Shown in pieces: positions 48,063-57,379 of a stretch of 64,000 nt of DNA. Both the position numbers and the translations under genes were made by a program. The stretch lies in the IMG/VR virus record IMGVR_UViG_3300027985_000872, positions 1 through 64,000 of that record. One strand, 5' to 3'. The DNA is from a virus. Under the pieces are notes generated by a model. That model ran no database searches, was not told the origin of the DNA, and was given only the letters and a program-made list of their open reading frames with translations. Position 1 is the first letter of the stretch; every line of letters begins with the position of its first letter.

Positions 48063-49967
48063 TTATTCGATATTTAAGGGGTTTTTAATTGGTTTGCCAT
48101 CCACGTATTGAGCCTTATTTGCACCAAATTTAGCGGATTGTTCCCTCATTGATTCACGTCCAGCTTGAACAGCAGAGTGTGCTTGTGCTATTTCATTAGC
48201 ACTTTGTTCTGCCTGATGAGCTTCTTCTTGCCTTTGTTGTTCTTGCTCTGCGTGTTCCATTTCTTTAGCCTGCATATCCATTTGCTCTTGTTGCATTTTT
48301 TCTGCTTTCTTTTGAGCCTCTAATGCTGACAACATCTGCTGCCAACTCATAAAAGCAGGATCACCAGGAAAGTATTGGAGTTCTTTTCTTTCAGTGGCCC
48401 CCTTATCTTTAAAGAAGAATTCTCTGATTTCACCTTTAGTTAGATTCTTCTCTACTAGGGCCCAAAAAGCATTATTCATTGGAAGATCACCAATTGGATG
48501 CTTTAAACGTTCTTTACGGGCTGCATCTAATAAATCATTCATAGATTTATGAACAGTCATTTCAGCCTGCAATAACGCTACTTCAGTTTGAGGTGTTTCA
48601 TCTGTGTATCCTTCAAATTGAAAGCGATATTTCTTAGCAAGATCTTTATCGATCATTGGTAAAATATCTTGATTAATCATGTCCTCAATAAAAACTAAAA
48701 TTGGATATAAACCTCTTTCACGAGAGTATTCTATCTTCTGCTTAGGTCCTTGTTGACCAGCTGAAGTAGCTCTTCCTGTACCAGTGGTTAAAAAATCCAT
48801 ACCTAACTCAATAGGATCAATTTGGAACTGAGTGCATATTGCTCTCATTAAATGCATATTATAATTAATATATTCCATATCGCGTGCACTACCGGTCATA
48901 GGAATCCAACTCACTTCATCGAGACCTGCAACTATAGGGGTTCTCCAGGCGTTTTGTGTTCCACTGATAGAATTATAAAATTGACGTCTAAACGCTGTAA
49001 GTTGAGATTGAGTTACTGTCCCCTTTAAATGCAATAATCCACGAGCTGCATAACCGTGTGTAAAGAAGTTAGAGTTATAGTTCTCAGAGTTAAGATGATT
49101 AGTGATATTAATGATGGCTAACTCTAATGGACCATAACAGTAACCCATTGAATCTGCAAAGTTTTGAGGATTAAATAGCTTGAAAATCATATCCTCATCG
49201 CCGAATACAGCTAAAGTTTGTCCTTCATAAGAGGTCTGAACATATTTGAATTTATCTATATCCGCCTCATTAATCTCCTGACCTTTTCTAGGATCATTGT
49301 CTGATATGGGAGTATACATCTTCCTTGCTGAATCTTGTTCTGCCTGTACTTGTTTTTTAGACATATTCTTATTAATTAGAAAAACTTGTTCTGCAGGAAG
49401 CGGTCTAAAACGATGAAGAGATTTTTTCCTAGTTTGAATTTTCTCTACAGAAACATAACCAAAAGTAAGGGCGTCTCTCACAATAAGTTTTAAGAAATCA
49501 CCGAATAGCATCTTATCGTTTTCTGGAACATTGTCTTCACGTCCACAGTTGTATATAAAGGCTTCTAAGTCAGCTATCTCTTTTTTATCTATATCTGTAT
49601 ACTCATGATTATCATCCCGTTTAACAATTCGATATCCACTATTAAATTTCTTCTTCTGCGGTCTACTAAAGGCTGTTAATGTGTCAACCCTTATTTGAAT
49701 AATAGAAGAAACCAGCCAATCTCTTAAAGAGACATTTTTTAAAGTTTTATTAGTTAAACGAGAAGTTTTATGTTTTACAATTGTAGCTGTATTTTGATTT
49801 TGAAAGAAAGGATCTTCGATTATTGCCTTGCGTCCTATACTATCAGAATCGTTAGTAGTTTCCATAGGAACTTCTGGCACATTGTCGGCATCAGCCTTCA
49901 TAAGTTTATCAATTTCAGCTTGTTGTTTTTTGACTAGATATTCGCCAAATTTATCAAATAACCCCAT
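48063..49967 (-). CDS. Portal protein
   Basis: 634 residues, SD AAGGATATATT. Portal fold markers: SLRDWLVSSIIQIRVDTLTA, GYVSVEKIQTRKKSLHRFRP, FNPQNFADSMGYCYGPLELA, HLNSENYNSNFFTHGYAARG and MGSARDMEYINYNMHLMRAI region with QFQIDPIELGMDF. The C-terminal about 80 residues are a Gln/Glu coiled tail typical of large-phage portals. Forms the dodecameric packaging vertex. Transcribed after the terminase genes. Confidence 0.92.
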   Translation of the reverse strand: MGLFDKFGEYLVKKQQAEIDKLMKADADNVPEVPMETTNDSDSIGRKAIIEDPFFQNQNTATIVKHKTSRLTNKTLKNVSLRDWLVSSIIQIRVDTLTAFSRPQKKKFNSGYRIVKRDDNHEYTDIDKKEIADLEAFIYNCGREDNVPENDKMLFGDFLKLIVRDALTFGYVSVEKIQTRKKSLHRFRPLPAEQVFLINKNMSKKQVQAEQDSARKMYTPISDNDPRKGQEINEADIDKFKYVQTSYEGQTLAVFGDEDMIFKLFNPQNFADSMGYCYGPLELAIINITNHLNSENYNSNFFTHGYAARGLLHLKGTVTQSQLTAFRRQFYNSISGTQNAWRTPIVAGLDEVSWIPMTGSARDMEYINYNMHLMRAICTQFQIDPIELGMDFLTTGTGRATSAGQQGPKQKIEYSRERGLYPILVFIEDMINQDILPMIDKDLAKKYRFQFEGYTDETPQTEVALLQAEMTVHKSMNDLLDAARKERLKHPIGDLPMNNAFWALVEKNLTKGEIREFFFKDKGATERKELQYFPGDPAFMSWQQMLSALEAQKKAEKMQQEQMDMQAKEMEHAEQEQQRQEEAHQAEQSANEIAQAHSAVQAGRESMREQSAKFGANKAQYVDGKPIKNPLNIE

Positions 49968-50055
49968 AATATATCCTTACTAAAAAAAGCACTTAATCTT
50001 TATTATACTATATTTAACTTTATAAGTTTAAATTGTTCATATTAAATACTTAAAC

Positions 50056-52020
50056 TCAGAGACTCCAAAGAAAACCTCCACTTCCTTCAAACTCTTCTTC
50101 ATCATCATCTAAATCACTTAAAGAACCAATTTTACCTAATTTTGACAGATCTTGATCTTCTATGTTTAAATCTATTCCATTTGCTTTAGCAAACTCTTCA
50201 ACACTTGGATTTCTATAAAAATTACCATCATTGTCAGTTATATCAACAGTATCACCAACACCACAGGCAGTCATAAATTGAGTTTTACCTAATATAGCTT
50301 CAACTACATATCTAAAGCCGTCAAGCCAGTGATCATTCTCTGTATCTATTATTTCAGAAATAGTACCATCTGCTGAAGTCTTAAAGTGATATAAACCAAA
50401 TTCTGCTATTATTGGACTACAAGTCTCTTTAGCTAATAATAACTTAGTATCCATAGAACCAGGAACTCGCAGTAGCTTTTTAATGACTTGAACCCCTGTT
50501 TCTACGCTACCCTTTTTAGCATCGCCGTGTGCTGGTAAGCCGGCTTTTCTCATTTCAGTTACTGAACCTTGATCTGCTTGATCTGGAAAATATAACTGTG
50601 GTCTATACATGTTGTGATATTTAGTTTTTATATAGTGAATCCACTCTGGATTAGATGTGTAAGTCATACCATCAGCTCTAACAACATATACATTATCTTT
50701 TTTATCAATAAAGGCATATGTTATGGTTGATGGTTTGCTCCATCCCCAGTCAATACCACCATAACACGGTAACTTTAATTGATGGCATTTTTTAACGAAT
50801 ATATCATGCGTACATTCACCGGGAAAATCTTTTCCAGTTAACCGTTTCCACATTTTATTCCAGTCACACACGTGAATTCTATCATCAAATTCTTTATAGA
50901 CAATACCTTCAACCGACGGTTTAAGATTCATAAGTTGCGACAAGGCCCAATCTGTACCCTCAGCTCTTACTTTCTGTATAATCTCATCTATTGGTTTCAA
51001 CATCCATGATTTAGATTTTTGTTTCTTAGCATCACCTAAACATATAGATGCAGCTGGACACTTCATACATTTTTCACCTGGCAAAGTTACTTTCGTATAT
51101 TCTTTTTGCTTCTTAGCATCCTTACGCTTATAATCTTCTACAGTTATTACCTCCATATCTTCTAATATGGTATATGCATCGATTGGTGTTGTTCCAGATC
51201 TAGAATCGGGACATCTTTCAGAGAATTCAAAGGCTGTCCATCTCCTAACAACCCTACCTTCATTCTCAGCGTTTTCAATCTGCTTATTCATTAATCCATA
51301 TCTGGATTTTCTAGTTGAGATACCAACCCTAAGTGCTCTTTTACCACCTTTAGAGTCTAGCATACCGGAGATTTCCTTAAAAGCTTTAAGACCTTCCCCT
51401 GATACAGTATCAATCTCATCGACTACTACAAGCGGTACGTGAGGACCATTACACGCTTTAAGTGTACATGGTAAAATCTCAAGTGTTGGTTGAATACCAC
51501 CGACATTAAATATAGATTTACTCATATTGGCAGCTTTAAGTATTCTATTATCTTCATTTGATTTAGGTGGTGATACTATATCTTTAATTCTTCTGTTATA
51601 TAAGAAGTTCTTAATATATAAATAACAACGATCAGCTTGTGATAATACAGCTCCAACATGAACAACCTCCCTATGATCATGCAGTACTATCATTAACTCA
51701 GCAATAGCCATTCCTAATGTTTTACCAGAACCTCGTCCAGCAACATATAGTAGTTCTTGAATATTATCAGGGTTATTTTTATTAACGCAGATATCATAAA
51801 CTTCCCACATACAATCTAAAGGATTTGTATCTGCAAATCTAGATACATTTTGATCAGGCAGTGCTAATCCCAAAAATCTATCAATCCATAAATGGAATTC
51901 TTTTCTAGTCTTACAAGGTTTTAAGAAAACTGCTTCTTTTTGAGCAGGTGAAAGACTATCAAAAGGTACTTTCTTTTTATTCTTAGTGGTTTTTTTCTTA
52001 GTTACTTTTTTAACAACCAT
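50056..52020 (-). CDS. Terminase large subunit
   Basis: 654 residues. ATPase: GRGSGKT (95-101) Walker A and LVVVDEID (197-204) Walker B. Nuclease: Asp424 in GGIDWGWSKPS, FPDQADQGSV (second acidic region) and DHWLDGFRY (final Asp). Four Cys (270, 318, 321, 327; CMKCPAAS-IC) could hold a zinc. Lys-rich start (VKKVTKKKTTKNKKK). The pair with the small subunit directly upstream packages DNA into the prohead. Confidence 0.95.
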   Translation of the reverse strand: MVVKKVTKKKTTKNKKKVPFDSLSPAQKEAVFLKPCKTRKEFHLWIDRFLGLALPDQNVSRFADTNPLDCMWEVYDICVNKNNPDNIQELLYVAGRGSGKTLGMAIAELMIVLHDHREVVHVGAVLSQADRCYLYIKNFLYNRRIKDIVSPPKSNEDNRILKAANMSKSIFNVGGIQPTLEILPCTLKACNGPHVPLVVVDEIDTVSGEGLKAFKEISGMLDSKGGKRALRVGISTRKSRYGLMNKQIENAENEGRVVRRWTAFEFSERCPDSRSGTTPIDAYTILEDMEVITVEDYKRKDAKKQKEYTKVTLPGEKCMKCPAASICLGDAKKQKSKSWMLKPIDEIIQKVRAEGTDWALSQLMNLKPSVEGIVYKEFDDRIHVCDWNKMWKRLTGKDFPGECTHDIFVKKCHQLKLPCYGGIDWGWSKPSTITYAFIDKKDNVYVVRADGMTYTSNPEWIHYIKTKYHNMYRPQLYFPDQADQGSVTEMRKAGLPAHGDAKKGSVETGVQVIKKLLRVPGSMDTKLLLAKETCSPIIAEFGLYHFKTSADGTISEIIDTENDHWLDGFRYVVEAILGKTQFMTACGVGDTVDITDNDGNFYRNPSVEEFAKANGIDLNIEDQDLSKLGKIGSLSDLDDDEEEFEGSGGFLWSL

Positions 52021-52027
52021 TTTTAAA

Positions 52028-52642
52028 TTACTCTATATCATCTAGGTCTATTATGTCTTCTTCATCATCAATGTCTTGAGTTTGCTGTGTAATGACTTTC
52101 TTTTTATCGGCATTTGGAGCACTAAGTGCACCTAACATTGATGCCTTATTTGAATTACTACCGGTTCCAATCACTAATTTATGCAAAGCTTCCATTATAT
52201 CCTTATATTCTTTTATGCTCTGAATACGTAAATTTGGTAAAGGATTATTCTCTGGATCAAGGATATAGTTTTTCATCGCTATCATATGTTCAGCTGATGT
52301 AACCTCTAACATAGAAGTAAGAAAATCAACTTGATCAATTACTGATTTAATAACTTTTGCTTGAACTCTATCTTTTAAAGTTGTTTGCATCCTATCACGA
52401 TCAGTGCCCCATTTTTTTAATGCAGCTGTCAATATTATTTGCCCCAAATCATATTGAGGATATTGCTTGCTGATTTCAGTAAAAGAACAACCAATCATAT
52501 ACATCTCATATAATTTTAACGCTTCTGTATCAGACAGGGCTCCTGCTGTTTTATGTGTGCGAAGATATTTCTGACCTATTTTAATTTCTTCTTGTGTTAA
52601 GCCAGCTTTTTCTTCATCGGTAAAATTACGTTTCAATGCCAT
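52028..52642 (-). CDS. Terminase small subunit-like protein
   Basis: 204 residues. N-terminal HTH-like region (EALKLYEMYMIGCSFTEISK) and a helical centre; C-terminus Asp-rich (DIDDEEDIIDLDDIE). Position next to the large subunit and size fit a DNA-recognition subunit. Overlaps the upstream sigma-like gene by 17 bases. Confidence 0.72.
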   Translation of the reverse strand: MALKRNFTDEEKAGLTQEEIKIGQKYLRTHKTAGALSDTEALKLYEMYMIGCSFTEISKQYPQYDLGQIILTAALKKWGTDRDRMQTTLKDRVQAKVIKSVIDQVDFLTSMLEVTSAEHMIAMKNYILDPENNPLPNLRIQSIKEYKDIMEALHKLVIGTGSNSNKASMLGALSAPNADKKKVITQQTQDIDDEEDIIDLDDIE

Positions 52643-53021
52643 CTTGTCTCACCATGTTCCAATTAGTATTGTTCTTTATATTCTGTATCATTTGCCTAGT
52701 ACGAACTTGACACATATTATTTATACCAGATATGTTATCAACTGTATATCCTAATAATAACATAAAAATCACAGAACGCTCTACATCTGTAAAATAATCT
52801 AATATATTTGATAATTTCTTTGAAAATGGTTTATGGATTATATCATGAACTACTTTATCAATAGCTTCTTGTTCGGGGATTTGCTTCTTTAAACGCGCAA
52901 GGTGGTGCTCAAAAGTATCTGGAGAATTACCTTCTAAATAATATACCCACAACTCTTGTCTTAAATCTTCATCACTAGTTAAACAATTAATTCTCTCCGC
53001 TATCGAAATTGGAGTTTTCAT
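52626..53021 (-). CDS. Small sigma-like/HTH transcription protein
   Basis: 131 residues, SD CGAGGATGTAG. DEDLRQELWVYYLEGNSPD is a region-2-like helix, and FTDVERSVIFMLLLGYTVDN then QVRTRQMIQNIKNNT matches a sigma region-4 HTH (the xxExxVIxLxLxGYTxxEIA...RxRQxI pattern). It sits at the head of the packaging operon and may direct late transcription. An alternative is a terminase accessory. Confidence 0.6.
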   Translation of the reverse strand: MKTPISIAERINCLTSDEDLRQELWVYYLEGNSPDTFEHHLARLKKQIPEQEAIDKVVHDIIHKPFSKKLSNILDYFTDVERSVIFMLLLGYTVDNISGINNMCQVRTRQMIQNIKNNTNWNMVRQDGIET

Positions 53022-53442
53022 CTACATCCTCGTATCCTTCTACATACTCGGCAAAATCTTTCAAAATGGTCTCCGTTTGCCAAGTTTGACCACAATAGTC
53101 TTTAATAAATTTATCAAGGATACGATCTACGTGTAAATTTCCTTCTTTAATGAGCATTTTTTTGAATTTTCTTAATCCCCAAAAGCCTGTAGATTTAGAT
53201 AACTCCTTGAATTTATTAATTTTATTAAGGAGTTTTTTATTGACGAATAAAGTGTATTTAATATACTTAGTTTCTAAGTTAATATCAAGTTCTACAGCTT
53301 CTATATCTGGATGAGCTATAGCACCATAAGTCATGAGTTGATTCTTGATAACGTCGTTTGCTAAACCATTATTCATTAACCATCTACTTTGATCAATGAG
53401 TTCTAATAGATCTTTATTTTCAGCATTTAATTGATCAATCAT
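52987..53442 (-). CDS. Hypothetical protein
   Basis: 151 residues, SD AAGGAGTTAAG. Helical with a basic centre (FVNKKLLNKINKFKELSKST). Own TGGTATAATA promoter 17 bases before the ATG, so it starts a transcription unit through the sigma-like and terminase genes. Confidence 0.6.
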   Translation of the reverse strand: MIDQLNAENKDLLELIDQSRWLMNNGLANDVIKNQLMTYGAIAHPDIEAVELDINLETKYIKYTLFVNKKLLNKINKFKELSKSTGFWGLRKFKKMLIKEGNLHVDRILDKFIKDYCGQTWQTETILKDFAEYVEGYEDVDENSNFDSGEN

Positions 53443-53458
53443 CTTAACTCCTTATGAC

Positions 53459-53468
53459 TATTATACCA
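53459..53468 (-). promoter_or_regulatory. TGGTATAATA extended -10 motif at the head of the terminase operon
   Basis: Minus-strand TGGTATAATA immediately upstream of the ATG at 53442. The leader would be about 10 bases. Confidence 0.7.
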
Positions 53469-53472
53469 TGGA

Positions 53473-54483
53473 TTACACTTTCTTATATTTATCCATTATT
53501 TCATATGCTTTAATTAATAACTTACTCTTATCTCCTCCACCTTTATACACTTTATCTATAAATTCTTTGACTATCTCTTTCTCTGAAATAGCTTTAATTT
53601 GAACTTGCTTTTTCTCTTTATCTGTTGCGGTTATCTTGGGGGTTACATGCTTATCTTTAATTATTTTTTTATATTTTGCAGAGTTAAAATAAGCAGTTAT
53701 TTCAACCCTGGGACCAACAACCTGAAGAATCCAATGATCTGAAGTATTTAAGGTATTACTTAAGATATCATGAAAATCATCCATAGGTTGATCTTCACTG
53801 ACTTCAAATTTTATAGATTTCCATCTTGGAAAGGGAGATTCCACAAACGATCTCTCATATGTAGCTGTATCAAATATAGTTATCCCTTTTATCATATCTA
53901 TATCGTTAATATTATGAGAATAGGGAGTACCAGGGTATACGACTTTGCCGAATTCTTGTTTTTTATGAACATGACCACTAATTATAATATTAGCTTTTAT
54001 ATCGTCTGCATTAACTCCCGCATCAGGACGATGGTACCCATAATCGGCTCCTATAAAGGTTTGATGAGCAATACATATTTCTCTAGTATCAATTGGAAAA
54101 TTTTCTATATCTGCAATAAAAGGAACCATTGTAATGTTATCAATATCGATACGCTTATCGACTACTATAAAATTATCATTTATACCTACAAAAGATTGCA
54201 ATGCATGATACTTATTATCTTTCGGTCGATATTGATCGTGATTACCAAGTATATAATAATACTTAATGTTCAACGACATTACAAAATCAATATGTTTACG
54301 AAATTCACCTTGAATCTCTGAACGTATTACAGCATGATTATCAAAAGTATCTCCTAAATTAATAACAATATCAGGTTTATGTTCTGCTATTTGAAAATTT
54401 ATCCACTCTAAGAAAGATTTAGCCATATCAAAGCGGTTCATTTTTAAATGCGGATCACCAATAAAAAGTATTTTACTCATCAT
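53473..54483 (-). CDS. Mre11/SbcD-like (T4 gp47-type) recombination nuclease
   Basis: 336 residues. Motifs GDPHLKMNRF, GDTFDNH, GNHDQYR, AHQTF and SGHVHKKQ are the metallophosphoesterase metal-binding series in Mre11 order, followed by a C-terminal cap. Processes double-strand ends for recombination-dependent replication with a Rad50/gp46-like partner not seen in the window. Start may be the ATG at 54483 or 54480; it overlaps the NTase-like gene. Confidence 0.85.
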   Translation of the reverse strand: MMSKILFIGDPHLKMNRFDMAKSFLEWINFQIAEHKPDIVINLGDTFDNHAVIRSEIQGEFRKHIDFVMSLNIKYYYILGNHDQYRPKDNKYHALQSFVGINDNFIVVDKRIDIDNITMVPFIADIENFPIDTREICIAHQTFIGADYGYHRPDAGVNADDIKANIIISGHVHKKQEFGKVVYPGTPYSHNINDIDMIKGITIFDTATYERSFVESPFPRWKSIKFEVSEDQPMDDFHDILSNTLNTSDHWILQVVGPRVEITAYFNSAKYKKIIKDKHVTPKITATDKEKKQVQIKAISEKEIVKEFIDKVYKGGGDKSKLLIKAYEIMDKYKKV

Positions 54484-54917
54484 AAATCCAATAGTATATC
54501 GTCTAACATATTATCTATTCTACTAAGCACCTCTCTATCTTTAGGTCTATTAAACTTACGTTTCCAATAAAGTATCTGATCAATGGATTGAAATTTTAAT
54601 CCGTCTACTGTACCACCTTCAATAAGGTCTGGATAATAAAATACATCGTACTTAAAAAAAGTATAATCGGATTCAAAACGTTTAAATCCATAGCATGTAA
54701 ATTCTTTATGGGATTGAACTATACTTGCTGGAGTACTTTTCTTATCCTTATTGTAAAAAATAGACTGCTGACTTTTTGAACTAAAATCTATATCATGAAC
54801 ATCACCTTTAGGAATACATCCTGCTAACATTAAGGCGAGACTCCCAGCTACCAAAAAATCAGGATTTTGTTGTTGAATTATTTTAGCTAATAATATTGCT
54901 TTATCATAGTATATCAT
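54480..54917 (-). CDS. Nucleotidyltransferase-fold protein (MNT-like)
   Basis: 145 residues. FLVAGSLALMLAGCIPKGDV followed by HDIDF is the G-S-x-A-L-x-L-x-G ... D-x-D pattern of minimal nucleotidyltransferases, whose two Asp bind Mg-NTP. The remainder (TFFKYDVFYYPDLIEG, KFQSIDQILYWKRKF) fits AbiEii/DUF4111-like enzymes. Could modify a protein, tRNA or nucleotide. No antitoxin partner is visible. Confidence 0.65.
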   Translation of the reverse strand: MIYYDKAILLAKIIQQQNPDFLVAGSLALMLAGCIPKGDVHDIDFSSKSQQSIFYNKDKKSTPASIVQSHKEFTCYGFKRFESDYTFFKYDVFYYPDLIEGGTVDGLKFQSIDQILYWKRKFNRPKDREVLSRIDNMLDDILLDL

Positions 54918-54926
54918 AATTAAATT

Positions 54927-55130
54927 TCAATCCGTTAATAATTCTCTTTCTGCAATTTCATCAAGAGTAAGTTTACGAATCTTTAGTATGATTTTACCAG
55001 CATGGGTATTATATGATGGATATTCTTCTACTTCATATCCACTATCTCTCAACGATTCAATAAAGGAATATATTGATGAAAAATCTTCCAACATTAATAA
55101 GGTATCTATACTGAATTTTTCTTCACTCAA
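54927..55130 (-). CDS. Hypothetical protein
   Basis: 67 residues, four-base overlap with the upstream gene. Starts MSEEKFSIDTLLMLEDFSS, alpha/beta, no family recognised. Confidence 0.55.
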   Translation of the reverse strand: MSEEKFSIDTLLMLEDFSSIYSFIESLRDSGYEVEEYPSYNTHAGKIILKIRKLTLDEIAERELLTD

Positions 55131-55513
55131 AACTCTACCTCCGATCCAAAAATTATGCTTTCTGCATCTTGTGCTAATGCTCGCTCTAGTATATCACGAT
55201 GCATTTTGCCGTTTTTATCCCTATCTTCATTATCGAAATCTAACTGCATAAACTGTTCTCTATAACAAGCATATCTGCGTTTAGTAAGTTGCCAATAAAA
55301 TTGTATTCTAATATCATGCTGTTCATTTTCTTCTTTCATACAGTGTTCACAATTAAAACGATTTCGCATATCTTGCACCATAACACTATTAGCTATACCA
55401 GTCATGGTCTTAGATATGTCACTCCAACGATCAAAAATACTCATATCGTCTTCTAGCCATAATTGCATTTCTTCATCTATAGATATAGGTATTTCATACT
55501 GTACATCACTCAT
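55127..55513 (-). CDS. Hypothetical protein
   Basis: 128 residues. A Cys-x-x-Cys (NCEHCMKEENEQHD) with nearby His may bind zinc. Aromatic and acidic elsewhere. Lies directly after the dCMP deaminase in transcription order. Function unknown. Confidence 0.6.
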   Translation of the reverse strand: MSDVQYEIPISIDEEMQLWLEDDMSIFDRWSDISKTMTGIANSVMVQDMRNRFNCEHCMKEENEQHDIRIQFYWQLTKRRYACYREQFMQLDFDNEDRDKNGKMHRDILERALAQDAESIIFGSEVEF

Positions 55514-55515
55514 AT

Positions 55516-55971
55516 TTAATCCTTAGGTTTAAAAGTTAAAATATAATAACCATCTAACTCTTTAACCGCCAATCCAAGATCCTTTAATTTCTTATTTTCT
55601 TCATGATCTGTGTATAAATTTTTACAAATAACTTCTGTTACACCACATTGCCATAGTGCACGCATACAATTTTTACAAGGACTGTGAGTGCAAACCAATG
55701 TTGTATCATCCATAGATATTCCATGACGTGCACAATTATATATCATGTTAGCTTCAGAATGAATCATATACTCGTATTTTTCTGGTCTTGTTTTAGGAAG
55801 ATCTTTGTCCGGCGCTTCGCGCACATAACCATTAAAACCAGTAGCAACTACAGCATTTGTACTATTTTTAACTAATACTGCACCAACTTTGGTTTGTTCA
55901 TCTGGTGATTGCTCTGACACTGCTTCGGCAATTTTCATAAACTGTGAAATCTTATGATACTTAAAACTCAT
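55516..55971 (-). CDS. Deoxycytidylate deaminase
   Basis: 151 residues. Zinc site HSEAN (His71, Glu73 as proton shuttle) and SPCKNC (Cys99, Cys102); GFNGYVREAPD is the nucleotide-binding loop. Converts dCMP to dUMP and thereby feeds thymidylate synthesis. It overlaps the preceding gene by one base. Together with the TS-family, HAD and kinase genes it forms a dedicated pyrimidine set. Confidence 0.9.
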   Translation of the reverse strand: MSFKYHKISQFMKIAEAVSEQSPDEQTKVGAVLVKNSTNAVVATGFNGYVREAPDKDLPKTRPEKYEYMIHSEANMIYNCARHGISMDDTTLVCTHSPCKNCMRALWQCGVTEVICKNLYTDHEENKKLKDLGLAVKELDGYYILTFKPKD

Positions 55972-56288
55972 TAATACCCCAATAAAATTCGGTTGATCTC
56001 TTCATCAAGAGGATATATCTTATCTCCATTATCTAATTCAAACATCAGATCATAATGTTCGATATCTAATCGTGGTAAAGATTTGATCATCACAGTACCA
56101 TATAGTGACGTGAATTGCACATAATGCATAGGACCCGTACCCGTGTGTTGATAAGAATTATAGAATTCTCTCAAGAGATCTCGGTAAAAAGAACAAGACA
56201 TGAATACCTTAACAATATTCATGTCTACGTTATTCTCGTAATATCGATTTATCTCAGTTTCTAATCTACTCAAGATTGATGAGGTCAT
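55971..56288 (-). CDS. Hypothetical protein with C-terminal LLG motif
   Basis: 105 residues from ATG 56288, preferred because a longer frame to 56387 would lie inside uvsX. Ends EEINRILLGY, the same LLG ending seen in plus-strand proteins. Function unknown. Confidence 0.55.
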   Translation of the reverse strand: MTSSILSRLETEINRYYENNVDMNIVKVFMSCSFYRDLLREFYNSYQHTGTGPMHYVQFTSLYGTVMIKSLPRLDIEHYDLMFELDNGDKIYPLDEEINRILLGY

Positions 56289-57369
56289 CTGCTGTAATCT
56301 CCATTTCTTCATTACGTGCAGCAACCTTATCATCATTAACTTCGCAACAAGCGTTAAAGATTTCATCATGATACTGAGTATTATCAATAACCCACTGTTT
56401 CATGTTTGCTTCCCCCCTGATTGCAGGATAGTTTGCAAATTGCCACATCTGTGTATTAATTTTACTTGTAGAATCATTAATTGGGTGAAAGATGACATCT
56501 AAAGATTTTGCTAGTTCAAATAGTTCTTCACCTACGTTGATAATACCATCAGTGTAACTAAGTGTGAATTCTGCAACACGATATGGAGCACCAACTCTAT
56601 TCTTCTTTCCTTTAATGCGAACTTTATGGGCAACTTGTTGTTTACCTCCCATGATATTCTTGCCAACTTCAATAATACCAGCTTTAGTTTCAAGTTTTTC
56701 TACTTGTAACATATAATCACACGCATGTTTTAAGGCTCTACCATCAGGTACAATCCAAGGATTTCTCATTTTCTTGTATTGATCCATTTCTTCGTATACT
56801 TGCTGAACCAATACAGTAGTAATATCATATTCTTTAATAACGGGAAGAACACTCTTCCATGCTGAGCCAAGATATGATGCACCACCACCACCCATTACCT
56901 GATCTGTAGATTTAGTTTTAATATCCTTAGGATATTTAATGGATTTAACAGAATCGATTGCAATTGCAGTAATAGGGCATCCATCTTGCATTAATTCCAA
57001 CATCTCACCATAGATATAATCAAAGATCTTAAGTGGATCATTTGATTGTCTTACAATTAATTTATTTACATTACCACCTAATTGTGCAAACCATAGTTTA
57101 TTAAATGAAAACTCAGCATCAAATAATACCTGATATGAATCTGGGTACTTCTTCTGAATCTCAATTATCATTAATTGCATCAATAAAGATTTACCACCTG
57201 ATTCAGGGCCATATAAACAAGCCACCTTTCCTTCTGAAATACCGCCATTACCTACAGCCCAATTAAAAGATGGCGAAGCTAATTTAAATACATTTTCAGA
57301 CGGAGCTTTTGTATCTGCAGCTAACATACCAAAGTCTTTTGTTAGTCTACTCATCCATTTATCTGTCAT
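56266..57369 (-). CDS. uvsX: RecA/UvsX-family recombinase
   Basis: 367 residues. Walker A GPESGGKS (54-61), Walker B AIAIDSVKSI, and MGGGGASYLGSAWKSVLPVI before VLVQQVYEE, the RecA signature. The C-terminus is acidic. Forms presynaptic filaments for strand exchange. Flanked by the gp32-like SSB, an unknown 155-residue protein and replication genes. Confidence 0.9.
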   Translation of the reverse strand: MTDKWMSRLTKDFGMLAADTKAPSENVFKLASPSFNWAVGNGGISEGKVACLYGPESGGKSLLMQLMIIEIQKKYPDSYQVLFDAEFSFNKLWFAQLGGNVNKLIVRQSNDPLKIFDYIYGEMLELMQDGCPITAIAIDSVKSIKYPKDIKTKSTDQVMGGGGASYLGSAWKSVLPVIKEYDITTVLVQQVYEEMDQYKKMRNPWIVPDGRALKHACDYMLQVEKLETKAGIIEVGKNIMGGKQQVAHKVRIKGKKNRVGAPYRVAEFTLSYTDGIINVGEELFELAKSLDVIFHPINDSTSKINTQMWQFANYPAIRGEANMKQWVIDNTQYHDEIFNACCEVNDDKVAARNEEMEITADDLINLE

Positions 57370-57379
57370 ATTTATCTCC

